Assembly (NCBI GenBank): GCA_014529385.2
Contig: CM043951.1
Coordinates: forward strand, 110,028,469 to 110,092,468
Source of the DNA: Adiantum capillus-veneris
Lineage: Eukaryota; Streptophyta; Polypodiopsida; Polypodiales; Pteridaceae
Direction of reading: 5' to 3'
DNA length: 64,000 nucleotides
Shown one piece after another: positions 1-10,490 of the stretch (position 1 is the stretch's first letter; each line of letters starts with the position of its first letter). The position numbers and the translations under genes were made by a program. The notes beneath the pieces were generated by a model that searched no databases, was not told where the DNA came from, and saw only the letters and a program-made list of their open reading frames with translations.

Positions 1-1960
1 GTATCTACCTCGTCCTCGTCCCCCTCCACAATTTTTCTCAACATGTAGTATGGTATGATATCGTAGCCATTCTCATCACAAAATTTGGTGGGCGTGACTT
101 CATTGACGCATACATCCAATGTAGCCAAAATTTGAGACCATTCTAGGGGTTCGAGCTTCTCTTCAAGAAAAGGTTCTCGTATATAGGCATCGTCTTCCAA
201 GACCCTCTCTAGTGTCCTTTCATCATGGTCAAATTCACTACATTGAGATGCCCCACACATCCATATCTCTTTTTTCTTAGAAAGCCACGCTGGGACTTCT
301 GATCCACTAATGGTGGTTGAGTCAAATTCTTCCACAGGGGTTCTCGTGACATCATGGTAGATATGATTTTTCATGTTTACGCGTGTAGTAGTTTCAGCAT
401 GTCTTAGATACAAATAATCATAACCCCAGTCCTGTACCATTTTGAGTTGCCTCATGAACGGCCTACCAAGGATAATTTCATAGTTGTTCTTCTTGCCGAA
501 ATCCACTATGGCAAAGGTATGTTTGTACTCTATGCCACAAGAAGATACCACAATTGCCTCAAGCAATCCTATAGGCAATTTCATTCTAGTTGTTCGTATT
601 GCTAGTTTTCCCCATTTTTCCCATAGCAATTTGGTCGCAATGGCAATGCCAGCTCCACTATAAAGTATTGCCTTAGTCTCTATGCCATTATACTTAACTG
701 GTAGGGTTGTGTTGCCGTCTTCACCCTCACAATACTCTCCTACCTTGTTGAGTGGCACTGGTCTAGTGTTGACTTTCTTTGGTTCTGTGTCATCAAGCTT
801 GGTTTCAAAGAACTTAAGAGGCGTCCTTATGCTAAATTTTTCAAGACATTTGCCCACTTCCGTCCACATGCTTGGCCTAATTTTTAACAATTCTGCCAAT
901 GTGATTGTACACTTGACCGGAGTGGTCAACAAGTCTGTCAGGATTTTAGTGTCCAATTGATTTGAACCGCCTATTCTCTGAGAAGGTACTCTTCGAATTT
1001 CTGATCTTGCCTCATAGTCCCCCATGTATGATGGCAAAGTTCTGAGAGATTGTGGTTTGCTATCTTCGGATGCAATTGAACCATTATCCCTTTGAAATGA
1101 TTTAACGTCTAGATCCCATGGAGTTTTATTCAAGTTCAGCTCCGAAAAAGGCGTTGACTCAACTGTTTTTGTCTCATATTTTTCTTGAGCTTTTCGCACC
1201 GTTTCCCATAGCTCTTCAGGCCAATTTTCTTCCACAATAGGGGAATATGGTGGAAAATCTTTCAATGATTCATCAGTGCTATTAGGTACGTCTTTTGCAT
1301 CCTCTACATCCGGCAAGGATTTAATGTTTTCTATCTTGTTGGGTATCCTTTGTTCGGTTTTGTGAGGTGTTTCATTGTTTGGTGGTTTGATTACTCTATC
1401 TCCTGCTTCCATAGGTGGAGGCTCCAGTAAAGCTTGTGCAATTTCAATCAGCTGTTTGCACATCTCTAGTCTCTGTTTTTCTATCTCTGGATATGGATAT
1501 GTCATCCACCTTTGCTCTAGGGTCTGTCTGTTCTTCAATCTTGCTTCATATGCTTGCAAGATTGCATCTAAGGGTTCATTGATCTTATCTACCAATACCG
1601 ACCCTCTTGAGCTTGCACTCTTTGGTCCTCCCATTGATTTTAGAGATTCGGACTCTCTTTGCTGTTTAAGTTTCTCTCGAGCTATCGTTAGCTCAGCTTC
1701 TACATCTTTTTGTTTTCGCTCACGTCTAGCTTTCATTTTCGCTCTTCGTTCTTTCCAAGGATTATCAGGACTGACGCTAGACTTGTCAGTCTTGATTTCT
1801 TCTTGATTTTCATCATTACTCTTGGGCTAAATGTCATTTTTCCTTGCTTGGGCTCTCGTCAAGACCTTAACAGGAATCGGAGTTTCGTTTTCTGACCCTC
1901 CACTGGACGATAGCGCTCCCAACATATTCAAGGTAGTTTTTGCTCCTTTGCTCGGGTTTT
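1..1960 (-). pseudogene. P protease and linker region of gag-pol
   Basis: A reading frame stays open from about 1940 down to the window edge except for one TAG at 1827-1829. It begins with a linker containing VLTRAQARK and a highly charged helix (about 1660-1830). It then reaches an aspartic protease: substrate-side motif LYSGAG at about 645-665 and the second conserved motif ILGRPF at about 455-475. The expected catalytic aspartate of the D-S/T-G triad is tyrosine here (codon at 660-662), so this copy should be inactive. An acidic stretch follows to position 1, as is usual between protease and RT in plant Ty3 polyproteins. The product would mature Gag-Pol inside the virus-like particle. Confidence 0.8.
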
Positions 1961-2544
1961 TAGGGAAATCAGGGATCAAGTGAGTAATTCCACACTCCGT
2001 GCAATATGCGTTGACCCTAATGATTTGTCATGAGGGCAGTCCCTCAGCCAATGATCTCCTCCACACTTGTAGCATGGTCCTTTAGGCTGTTGAGGTGCTC
2101 CTGGAGCTCCTCTTTGTTGGTGCACAATTCTTTGCCGCTCATGCCTCCGTTGGCTATGAACAACAGTGTTCTTTCATCCAAGCTATATCGTACTTCTCCC
2201 ACTGCCTGTGCCGCAGTTGGTGGCCCTGTATTTCTTATCATGCTACATGGTTCTGGTGTAGAGGGTTCATCCGGTGGATAATAGACAGAGTTCGCCGCAT
2301 ATCCATTGGGCTCGTCGTAGTATGAATGCATAGGTACCAAAGCCTTCTCGTCCGACTCAGTTAGTGTGGGTGTGTATCTTATGCCGACTGGTCGTAATCC
2401 TGGTAGGGGTGGTTGTTGTCCCAAGACTGGTTGTGGTCTTTCTGCACCTACTAGTCCTAGTAGGTTGCCAGTCTGATATCTAGGCATCGGTTGGACTTGA
2501 GGAGATGTCGCCTGGGCTTGTGGAGCATATGGTCGTTCTCTCAC
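1960..2544 (-). pseudogene. P gag C-terminal part with zinc knuckle
   Basis: Proline- and glutamine-rich spacer (from 2544 downward) followed by a nucleocapsid zinc knuckle CYKCGGDHWLRDC at about 2036-2074, spacing CX2CX3HX4C, which in the family binds the genomic RNA. The knuckle is in a different frame from the spacer ORF that ends at 2044, so a frameshift lies just upstream of it. A second frameshift near 2000 joins it to a cysteine motif CTECG and to the downstream linker. Clear gag function, broken copy. Confidence 0.8.
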
Positions 2545-2592
2545 ATATCCCTTGTTATAATAACACTCCTCCGTCCCATGGTTTGACCATTT

Positions 2593-3342
2593 CTATTCAA
2601 TCGCACACCATTTTGGTTGTTTAGATTGTGGTTTGGAATACAAGTTAATTTTATTAAGCACTTCCTCTACCATCTGCTCTTGGCTTACCGCTACTTCCCC
2701 TTTCAGTGTTGTCTTAGCAGACTTGCTCCTGCTTTGTTGCGAGGAAGAATCATCATCAAGATCCTTGAACTTGCCCTCTTTGTAGACCGCACAATTGTCC
2801 ACAAGGTGTAGAGCTTCCTTGGTCAAATCATTCAACGTAGTGATCCTTTTCATATGTAAGTCCTTTTGAAGATCTGCATTCCTTAGTCCTTGGATAAATA
2901 TAAGCATAAGTCTGGACTGAGTTGGCAGTTCTTCCACGGGACAGAACTTAACATATCTTTTTAATCGGAGGGCGGCCTTTCGCACGTACTCTCCATCTTT
3001 CTGTTTGAATTTATGGATTTGCGAGACTGTATTATGAGCTATCCCCCTTTGTGAGAATTCCTCGATAAACTCGTCAAACACTTCCTCCATAGACTCAAAG
3101 TCTCTTCACTCCACCGAGTCAAACCACGTAGCCGCATCATCCTCTAAGGTTAAACCGAATCTTGCAAATTGGGTAGGAAAGTCTAGCACCTCTTCAGCTC
3201 TAATTACACGCACAAAGGCTGCTATATGATCTCTCGGATCCCTGCTTCCCGTATATTTCTTGTTTACCCATTTTTGCACTTGAGAAGGTCTAATTCTACG
3301 ATGGTCTCCAAATCTCATCATGGGATCTCCCTGTCCTAGTCA
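2593..3342 (-). pseudogene. P gag capsid domain
   Basis: Retrotransposon gag (capsid) domain in one frame with the N-terminal gag ORF at 3574-4569, but cut by TGA at 3340-3342, TGA at 3106-3108 and TAG at 2593-2595. Typical capsid features are visible: an N-terminal stretch with DPRDHIAAF, an ATWFDSV motif where most families have A-W-F, and a helical C-terminal half with EFIEEFSQRG and LRLKRYVKFCP. The frame from 4569 to 2044 is about 840 codons with only in-frame stops, so point substitution rather than indels broke this part. The capsid assembles the cytoplasmic particle. Confidence 0.85.
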
Positions 3343-3573
3343 ATATACCTCCTCTGGTCTTCTGTAGTGGCCAGGTTCCTCTCCCAATGGTGCTCCTAAT
3401 CCATAATTTCTAACAGTTCTAGTGAGAGATGGTTCATCTCTCCGAACTCGTTCTCGAGGTGTTCTTCCAAGCTCAGTTGACCCCTGAGTCTTCGGCTTAC
3501 TCTCTCCTTGATACTGTGCATAGAGTGGTGGTTCTTGTAAATCCCTTAACCCTCGTGCGGTTTGATAACCCTC

Positions 3574-4569
3574 TTAGGTTCGATCTTGTTCTAATGTAGC
3601 ACTCTGTCGAAGCCATGCTTGCAGTGATGGCTGAGTAGCTGGTTGGTCCTGGTAGTTGGACGTCGGTGGTCGGGTAGAATGTGAGGTAGCGTCATACTCT
3701 TCTGAAAAGGGATTAGTCGACTTGCTAGGGGTGTAGGTGGCTCTTGGTACCTCGTCGGGGCCATAGGTTGATGCTCCCAGAACTGTTGCCTTTTCAACCT
3801 CTTCTGGGAGAATACGTTTGTATTCTCGCCCGTATCTGTCAACGAAAACAATATCCTTCCCCATAGCAGTTTCATAAGAAACTAAGTAAAGAACCTTGTC
3901 CTTGCTTAATTCATTTGGGTAGGGTTCCTTGCATCGAAAGTAAGAGAATATTCCCTCGCTTTCATGCTTGTAAATCCCTACATTCTCGTTATAGGTTGGG
4001 ACCCTGGTTGTTTTCTTATCATACATAAAAAGCGCTCCAGGTCGATCAATGTTAGGAGGCGGTTCTTGGGTTTCTGAAACCATTTTCCCTTTTGTCACGT
4101 TATCCCCATATCTGTTGTAATCCTCAGGGTTACTCACTATCAGATAGTGGTTTTCCTTTTCGTCTTTGAATCTGTCTCCATCATCGTAAACTCGAATTAT
4201 CTCTAGTCTCTGAGCCGGTCTTTCTTCAATACAAATACACTTGCGTCCCCGATAGTCATAATAGACTAGGGCTCCCTTCGAGTTAGTTCCCTTCAAGAAG
4301 ATTATAGTAAACTGGGTTTCGTGTAAAGGATGTAGGGAGGTGCTCCCTCCTGGAATTGGTCCTTCACCAATGAAACCTCCTGGCTGTTGACTCCCCATCA
4401 TGAAGAAGGAATTTTCCGACGAAGTGTCAGTATCACTACCCTCTTCAATGATTGGTGCCAATGGGTCTAGTCTCGTCTGTGTTACACTCTCTTTTGTGGA
4501 CGTGGTGCTAATTTGACTTTTGACACTTTTAGTTCCCGACTTAACAAAGGCCCCTGACCTTAAATACAT
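3574..4569 (-). CDS. P gag N-terminal region with repeated module (331 aa)
   Basis: A 331-residue open frame starting MYLRSG, in phase with the capsid domain beyond a TAA at 3574-3576. I chose the ATG at 4569 because it is the first after the leader and there is no longer frame. Residues 1-95 are low complexity and acidic. Residues about 98-260 hold a diverged repeat: a segment reading Y-Y-D-Y-R-G near residue 103, a segment ALFMYD near 179, and VFVDRYGREYKR near 241. Similar aromatic-D-x-x-G-x-x-Y segments followed by a run of acidic residues and prolines occur in element Q (33600-34840). The C-terminal 60 residues are Ser/Thr/Pro/Gln rich. I know no named domain with this pattern; it is probably an extra gag domain. 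Confidence 0.6.
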   Translation of the reverse strand: MYLRSGAFVKSGTKSVKSQISTTSTKESVTQTRLDPLAPIIEEGSDTDTSSENSFFMMGSQQPGGFIGEGPIPGGSTSLHPLHETQFTIIFLKGTNSKGALVYYDYRGRKCICIEERPAQRLEIIRVYDDGDRFKDEKENHYLIVSNPEDYNRYGDNVTKGKMVSETQEPPPNIDRPGALFMYDKKTTRVPTYNENVGIYKHESEGIFSYFRCKEPYPNELSKDKVLYLVSYETAMGKDIVFVDRYGREYKRILPEEVEKATVLGASTYGPDEVPRATYTPSKSTNPFSEEYDATSHSTRPPTSNYQDQPATQPSLQAWLRQSATLEQDRT

Positions 4570-6173
4570 AAGAATGAAAGTTTTGTTGCAAACTTAAAGC
4601 TTACCTGGACTCCTTCTTCCTGTATAACTTTGTGATGGCCTCCTTCTGGGATCTACACAAGGATGGTTAGTCTGTTCACAAGTGCTTTTTCCTGAATTAC
4701 CAAAAAATCTTTCAAGTATCTACAGCAACCACTTAATCAGTCTTCTGGTGGTCCAATTTCAATTATGAAATGATGGCTGGGATCTATATAGAGAGTATGT
4801 CTAGCAATATAGTCACAAATTGCAAAAAGTGTCTGATTCACTACTTCCTTAGTCTATCGTGATAGACTGACAGTTTGCTCTGGCACAAGTCAATTCAAAA
4901 TTGTGACTTTAACCTTGAGTTCCTGTTACCCTCTATAGCCTATCCCTCAAGTTTTGTGAAGTTTGGACACTTGGGTTGGGTTTTGGTCCCATTTTAGTGT
5001 TTCAGTGGGAGCTTGATTCTGTATCTGGCCCTCAGCTTGACCTTCAGTGATCTAAATGCCTTGAATTTTGGTGTGTCTGCTATTTAGGCCCTGATAAAGC
5101 TCTCCCTAGGGAAAATTTGAAAGAAAAGTTCCCCAGAAGAAAGTTCCTTGGTCTATTGCGATAGACTGAGCACTTTCTTCATTTTCAGCTTTTTTCCAAA
5201 GTTTTCTCCACAGTTAGTTTAGTCTCCCCTTCTGTAGTGCATTGACCAATGGTGGCACTGTTTGGACATTTGGTCAAACTTGTCTCTGAATTCAGACTCC
5301 ACACACCAGTTTTGAAGTTTTGGGGTCAAAATTGGTGTTCAAATTCACTCAATTTTTGTGAGTACCCTTGTATCGATGTGTTAAGCTTGTGGTATCAGGG
5401 TTTTTTGCTTGTTGCTAGGCAAACACCACCTTCACCAGTCTATCGTGATAGACCAGGCAGTGAGCAATGGGGACTTAATTTTTTGTCTGTTTTTGCATAG
5501 TCTTGTTCCCTGAGTCCATATAAGTCTATCCCCCAAGTTTTATGAAGTTTGGACTTATTTTGACCTCAAACTCAAGCACTTCACAAATTTCACTTTTCTC
5601 TGACAATTCACAACTCCATTGCACTTGAAGTGATGCAAATTTGATGAAACTGCATCTTAAACTTGTGCACATCAGTCATACCTCATGACACAGTCAGTTT
5701 ACCCTTGGCTAATGGTTATATCTCCTCTTGGGCTCTTTTAGGTTTCTTTTTTTCTTTTGTTGGTTTTGGTCACAGTTTTTATGTTTTCTCGAGTGTTGGA
5801 TCATAAATTTCAATGTCGACTCTTTTCACCCCTTTCAAGGGTATATGGGGTGGGTTTTGCTTTCAAGGCAAGCAAACAGCCTTATTGTTCCTTCTTTTTG
5901 TTTGTTTTTTGCAGTTTCACAACGTTTTTCTACTCTATTTCTTCACAAGTATCACAAGCACTCAAAACCAAAAACCATAACTCCTCTTTATCCTATTTAA
6001 CTAAATCTAACTAGTCGCAGACCCTCGGCAAGACACAGGCTTCCTGGCTATCCACTAGACCTCATGATACTCTATCCTGGATCTTGTTCTAAAAGTTTAA
6101 GCTCTCTCTAGCCAAAACTAAAGTAAGCTAACCATCGCACGAGTGACGTAGATCTCCCTACTTAAGGTCTTCG
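4570..6173 (-). other. P 5' untranslated leader
   Basis: No coding potential that I can support on either strand between the primer site and the gag ATG. It holds three copies of a palindrome (separate entry) and two similar stretches with CAAGTTTTRTGAAGTTTGGAC at about 4950 and 5535, so much of it looks like a diverged tandem repeat with a unit of roughly 290 bp. Confidence 0.6.
4851..5453. repeat. Three copies of palindrome GTCTATCGTGATAGAC, ~290 bp apart
   Basis: Copies at 4851-4868 (AGTCTATCGTGATAGACT, two perfect 8-bp arms around GT), 5151-5166 (GTCTATTGCGATAGAC) and 5438-5453 (GTCTATCGTGATAGAC). Spacings are about 299 and 288 bp. The surroundings of copies 1 and 3 are recognisably similar, those of copy 2 less so, which suggests a tandem unit in which the palindrome is the best-kept part. 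Dispersed palindromes in non-coding parts of plant LTR elements are known in Sireviruses; a role in regulation or packaging is inference. Confidence 0.8.
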
Positions 6174-6192
6174 GTCCCCGGAAATGGCGCCA
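6174..6192 (-). promoter_or_regulatory. Primer-binding site of element P
   Basis: Minus strand reads TGGCGCCATTTCCGGGG immediately inside the LTR end. This resembles the TGGCGCC-type tRNA primer sites of plant Ty3 elements. It fixes the orientation of P and the inner LTR border at 6194, where the LTR (plus strand) starts TGTTTTTTAGGGC. Confidence 0.8.
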
Positions 6193-6193
6193 A

Positions 6194-6819
6194 TGTTTTT
6201 TAGGGCAAAACTACTCCCCTGTTCATACTCACGAGCACGACACAGACAACATACTTATCATCCGATGACACGACTAACCCGTAGGTGCACGTAGGCAATC
6301 TCGTTAGCTTGTCATGCTGAGACCAATCTACACATACGCACTTTTATGATGCATCAATCACTAACCCTGGTAGGTTGCAACCCACTCTATCCCTTAACGC
6401 TCACAACACAGTTCACACGTCCAATGAACTCGGAATCGCATCAAACTTACTAGGCACCATCCTCTCACGAGGAAATATTTACCTATAAGTCTAATCTCAC
6501 CAGATTTGAACCCTAGCTATCTCGAATGCTGTCGCGTTAGACCAACAGGTCATAATCCAAAAGTGGGCGAAACTTAAGTTCATCAGTATCTATGTGTAGC
6601 TAATCTCTTCCTCATTCCATGAAGCACTTGATTATTGAAAACAGACACCGTTTGTGCTACTTACAAGCAAAACAAGCTCGAGGCAAAATTGACCGCGATC
6701 AACTCGAAACGGCGAATGTGTGGCGTGGGCGCGTAGCTCTAGGAGAGACTACTGCGATGGTGTGGTCGCGTCGTGAATCTGGTGAGGGAGAAGCGCGTAG
6801 CGAAGATGATAAGACACAC

Positions 6820-6887
<68 letters not shown>

Positions 6888-7060
6888 ACTCCTACGACAC
6901 AGGATTAATTCAAATGTTATTCAGAAAATGGTTCTAAGGTGACTTTTATACTTTAGTCACCTTAGCTCAAAAATGTACATGGGGTTCTCTTGCTCATGAT
7001 TACAAAGTGGGAATAAATCTGAGTCTTGACTAACTGAGTAATATTTACATAATCCAGACA
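6194..7060 (-). repeat. 5' LTR of element P
   Basis: Lies outside the primer site. A TATA box (ATAAAAG on the minus strand, about 6935-6945) is consistent with the U3/R junction. The U5/R part carries a long CT microsatellite (6822-6885). The outer end is not proven because the second LTR is outside the window; a CA at 7059-7060 is one possible border. Confidence 0.6.
6822..6885. repeat. (CT)n microsatellite
   Basis: About 64 bp of almost perfect CT dinucleotides inside the P LTR. The reading frame that runs through it is an artefact of the repeat. Confidence 0.95.
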
Positions 7061-7097
7061 AATGGATCAAAATGATAAGACGTCTTTGACATAAAAA

Positions 7098-9595
7098 ATG
7101 GAATTTGATATGCTTTACAAGATGGGCTCATTACAACAGTTGGACCAATGGGCTCCAACAACCCCTTACACCCTGGGATACACTCGATTCAAGAAAAAGG
7201 CTACACATTTTGCAGAAGCTATCCCCATCACTCATGCCCAGAGGACAATGGAAGAGGCACAGGCATTGAGGGAAAAACTCCGCCAGCAAAAGAAAGATAA
7301 CCAGCAAACCCAAGAGACAAAAGCGGATGATGAAGTTGAGGATGTTCCGCTGATACGCAGGCAGACAGAGGCCTTGGAAAGGATCAAGCAACAAAAGAGG
7401 AAGGAAGCTGAAGAGAAATAATAAATTGCCAGCGCCATGCGGCAAATAATTCACAATGAGCTCAAACGAAAGATGGAGCAGCGGCAGCAAGAAGAATCAA
7501 AGAAGCAACACGTCGATGATTTAGAATCATCTGATGAATCTGAAAAAAGTAAAGAGGAGAAAAGTCTCTCGCAAGGAGGGGGACAGCACGAGACAGAGGA
7601 AGGACAAAACCAAGACCTCAGTTCGCCCAAGGATACTGAGACAGTTTCAGAGAGGTTAGAACAAAAAAAAAGGGGAAAGTGTAGGATAGTCGGAGCAAAG
7701 AGTCGACAAAACGGAACAGCAAGGCAATCAACAAACGGAATCACAGACAAAGCCTACCACGACCTCTGACGCAATCAAAGGTTTAAAACAAAAGGAAAAG
7801 CAAGCTGAAGTGGTCGAGCATTGAGATCAGCAGGGGCCAAGAACGCAACGCACTCAAGCGGCCACAAAAGAAGGAGCGGATGATATTGACAGTCACCTAG
7901 AGCAGATCAACCTGCAATTCCAATTTCAAAGAGCTCTTTATAACCTCAAGGAGTTGGAATTATAAGATAACAAAAATGAGGTATCTCAAGAAGCAACAGA
8001 ATTCGAGCACTTGAAGCAACAAATAGAGGCACTGAAGAACGCACAAGTCCAGGCGCAATCGAAGCTGTAGAGAGAAAGAGAGAATACAAGCTGCTATTAT
8101 AAAGAAGTGCAACAATTCAATGAGGCAAACTCAGCTTTATAGATCGAAAAACAACGCCTCGAGGAGGAGCTAACCAGGGAAAAGGAAAAAATTTGAGAAG
8201 CTACAAGGCTCGTATGCCGTGGTTAGCAGGTCTCTCACTCAACTCTTGGCAATACAGGAGACACCCTCCTCTTTGACTATGTCTGCAGGCTCTACTTCCT
8301 TGAGCCAGGAGATCAAAGAGTTAAAATAAGCCCTAGAACAAGAAAAATATGATAGACAGATCATGACAGTAGGTCATAGGGCACTACAACAGGCAAAGGA
8401 TGAGGAAATTGAAGACTTGGAAAAGCAGCTAGCTGAGGCAAGAAAGGAAGTGGAGGATCTAAAAGCAAATCAAACAAAGGATCAATAGGACACTGGAGAA
8501 TTTGAGCAGGGAGAAAGATTCAATCACTTCGAGTTTGAAACTCAACAAACGGAGATGGCAACTACAAGCACTGGAAAAGGCACGCAAGAGTCTGCAGATC
8601 CAACCATGACATCCACCTCGGAGTCCGCAAAAGATGAAATTCAGCATTGGATCTTAGAAGTCCAAGACCCGTCACACAAGGCATATCTGCAATATGAATT
8701 AAAAGTGATGGAACCATTAGCCCTCCTCATGATCACTCCAGATGAGGTTGCAAAAATTTTTGGGCATGAAATGGTCGCACTACTGTTGATGTGGAAAGAA
8801 GTTCGATTATGGCAGCAAAAAATGCTCCCAGAAATTGAACCAAACAGCAGAGGGGATTACAGAGAGGTTCCAATTATATCTCTTCAGATTGAAACGATCC
8901 TTAAAAATCAACCCCTCTGGAGAAAGAAATGGTTTGATTAGCGACCTACTGATGAAACATATTACAGAAATGCACCCCAACATCTCAGGATCGACCCCAC
9001 TCACTTTCCTATCAACAGGCGGCGATCCTGGGAAAATTTTTACAATTGGCAAAGCAAAAGACTGGCAGTGCTGAACTACCCTGTAATAGCCAAGCCGATC
9101 AATAACAACCCCCCATCAGAGAATTACATGGTTCAAACTCTGAAAGGAGTCATCAATATGATGAACGAGATCCCAAATCTCACTTGCCAAATGCTAGTAA
9201 AGATTGCCAAAATGCTCATCACGTGCATTACAGCCTTCAGAGACATTGAAGTGGCAGAGCATCCATGGTAGGTGTTTGTCGAGGGCACACGGGGTATATG
9301 CTAGAACATGGAGACTGAAATCCCCAGCAGAAATATTATCATGGGATTATATGCAGGAGTCATGTTTCTACCATCTCAATACATGAAGACCTTTGAAGAA
9401 GATTTCATGACAGGTTTCTTTGAAGTGGACTCTTCCATAATCAATCCAATGACCAAAGATCTGACAACCGATCACATCGCTTATCAGAGCACCATCACAA
9501 ATAAACCATTCAGAGAACTGGCAACCAAAGTCGAGATCGAAGCCAGAGCGCAAAAGTTTAGAAATCTCACAGATACACTCGAAAGAAGGCACTAA
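7098..9595 (+). pseudogene. Element G: decayed coiled-coil protein, ~830 codons
   Basis: One protein can be followed through three phases: phase of 7098 to an A9 run near 7663-7671, then +1 to an A run near 8185-8191, then the phase of 8555 up to TAA at 9593-9595. In-frame stops are at 7419, 7422, 7687, 7822, 7963, 8068, 8140, 8327, 8486, 8939, 9269 and 9302. So there are about 12 stops but only two frameshifts. The N-terminal half is Lys/Glu/Gln rich with strong heptad character (for example LEKQLAEARKEVEDL near 8410-8455). The C-terminal third (8555-9595) is globular and contains WENFYNWQSKRLAVLNYP near 9030. I do not recognise a family. It sits directly upstream of a polypurine tract and LTR, so it is probably an element-encoded gag-like or accessory protein. 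Confidence 0.6.
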
Positions 9596-9636
9596 AGTGA
9601 ACTCCCTCAACTGCAGCTTGCACGAGGGCGTACAAT

Positions 9637-9653
9637 GAAAAGGAAGGGGGGAA
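9637..9653 (+). promoter_or_regulatory. Polypurine tract of element G
   Basis: AAAAGGAAGGGGGGAA, pure purine, immediately before a TGTTTGGTGG LTR start at 9654. In LTR retrotransposons such a tract primes plus-strand DNA synthesis and marks the 3' LTR border. Its strand shows that element G runs left to right, the same way as the coiled-coil gene. Confidence 0.75.
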
Positions 9654-10490
9654 TGTTTGGTGGATATGAGTGAACAAGCGTATGCACACCAAACCCGGCG
9701 GATACTCTATTTTTTTGTCAAAAACCCTGTAATTCTTCCTAAAATGAGTTGTAATCATAGCGAGATTAGACCATACTCCTTTTTATTTTCTCAGAGTCTA
9801 CCCCTTGTTAGAGGCCGGATGGCCATGGGAAATCCCCCTAACTTTTAAATTCAAAACCCATATTTTTGAAAGAGGATTATCATTAGCTTGGAGAAGAAAA
9901 CGTGCACTACAAAAGCTTCTTGTGACTACAATTTGTAATCATCATTTCTCCTAAACGGGTAATCAGAATTCTATTCCAAATAGTAGATTGTGTTTCTTGT
10001 CTCTTGCTCTTCGATCTAAATGTAATCATTTCCAATTCTGCTCTGGTTCGCGACGAGTCGTTTGTGAGCTAGATGCATTGATTTGGGAGTTAAAATGGTT
10101 GTTTTTTTATGTTTTGACCTTGGATAAGTGTTTCTATGCTTAAGGTGGATCTTTCCAAGTACTTCTATTTCAGTTTTCTGTACATTTTTGGTGATGGATC
10201 GTGATTTATGTACCTTCCCAGATGGTGACAGAATTTGGTAGGATTGAGCCCATAAGTGTTGTAATACCTCTCCTTAAGTTTTGTGACATTCCGGATTCGT
10301 TTGGATACCAAAATGGCGTGATTGTGTTGAGTGCTGAGAATGGAAGCATACTGATTGTCTGACTAGGAAGTGGTTGATTTGCTTCTGTTGTAAGAACGAG
10401 TAGTCTTTGAGTTCACGTTGGTGAGATTGACACTCTCATTAAGTCTCTGTGCCCCACCCCGAGTCGCTTCCTTGCATATTGACATTATGT
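9654..10490 (+). repeat. Probable 3' LTR of element G
   Basis: Begins TGTTTGGTGGATATGAG right after the polypurine tract. It has no coding potential and ends somewhere near 10484-10496, where integrase sequence of the opposite strand takes over. No second copy of this LTR is in the window, because P lies where the 5' part of G should be, so the right border is only approximate. Confidence 0.6.

Larger units (their letters stand above)
1..7060 (-). mobile_element. Ty3-type LTR retrotransposon P, 5' half (runs off the left edge)
   Basis: On the minus strand the order is LTR (6194 to about 7060), primer site (about 6174-6192), a 1.6-kb leader, a long gag and a retroviral-type aspartic protease that reaches position 1. 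RT, RNase H, integrase and the 3' LTR must lie outside the window. The primer site and order gag-protease identify an LTR retrotransposon; the protease motif ILGRPF and the CX2CX3HX4C knuckle fit plant Ty3 elements of the Tat/Athila kind, though without RT and integrase the lineage is an inference. The outer LTR border near 7060 is uncertain. Confidence 0.85.

Noticed and set aside
7098-9595. Every in-frame stop in the decayed genes is one C-to-T change from a Gln or Arg codon, suggesting methylation-driven decay
   Set aside because: This is true of every stop codon by the genetic code (TAA/CAA, TAG/CAG, TGA/CGA), so it is not evidence by itself. Only the low number of frameshifts relative to stops in G is informative.
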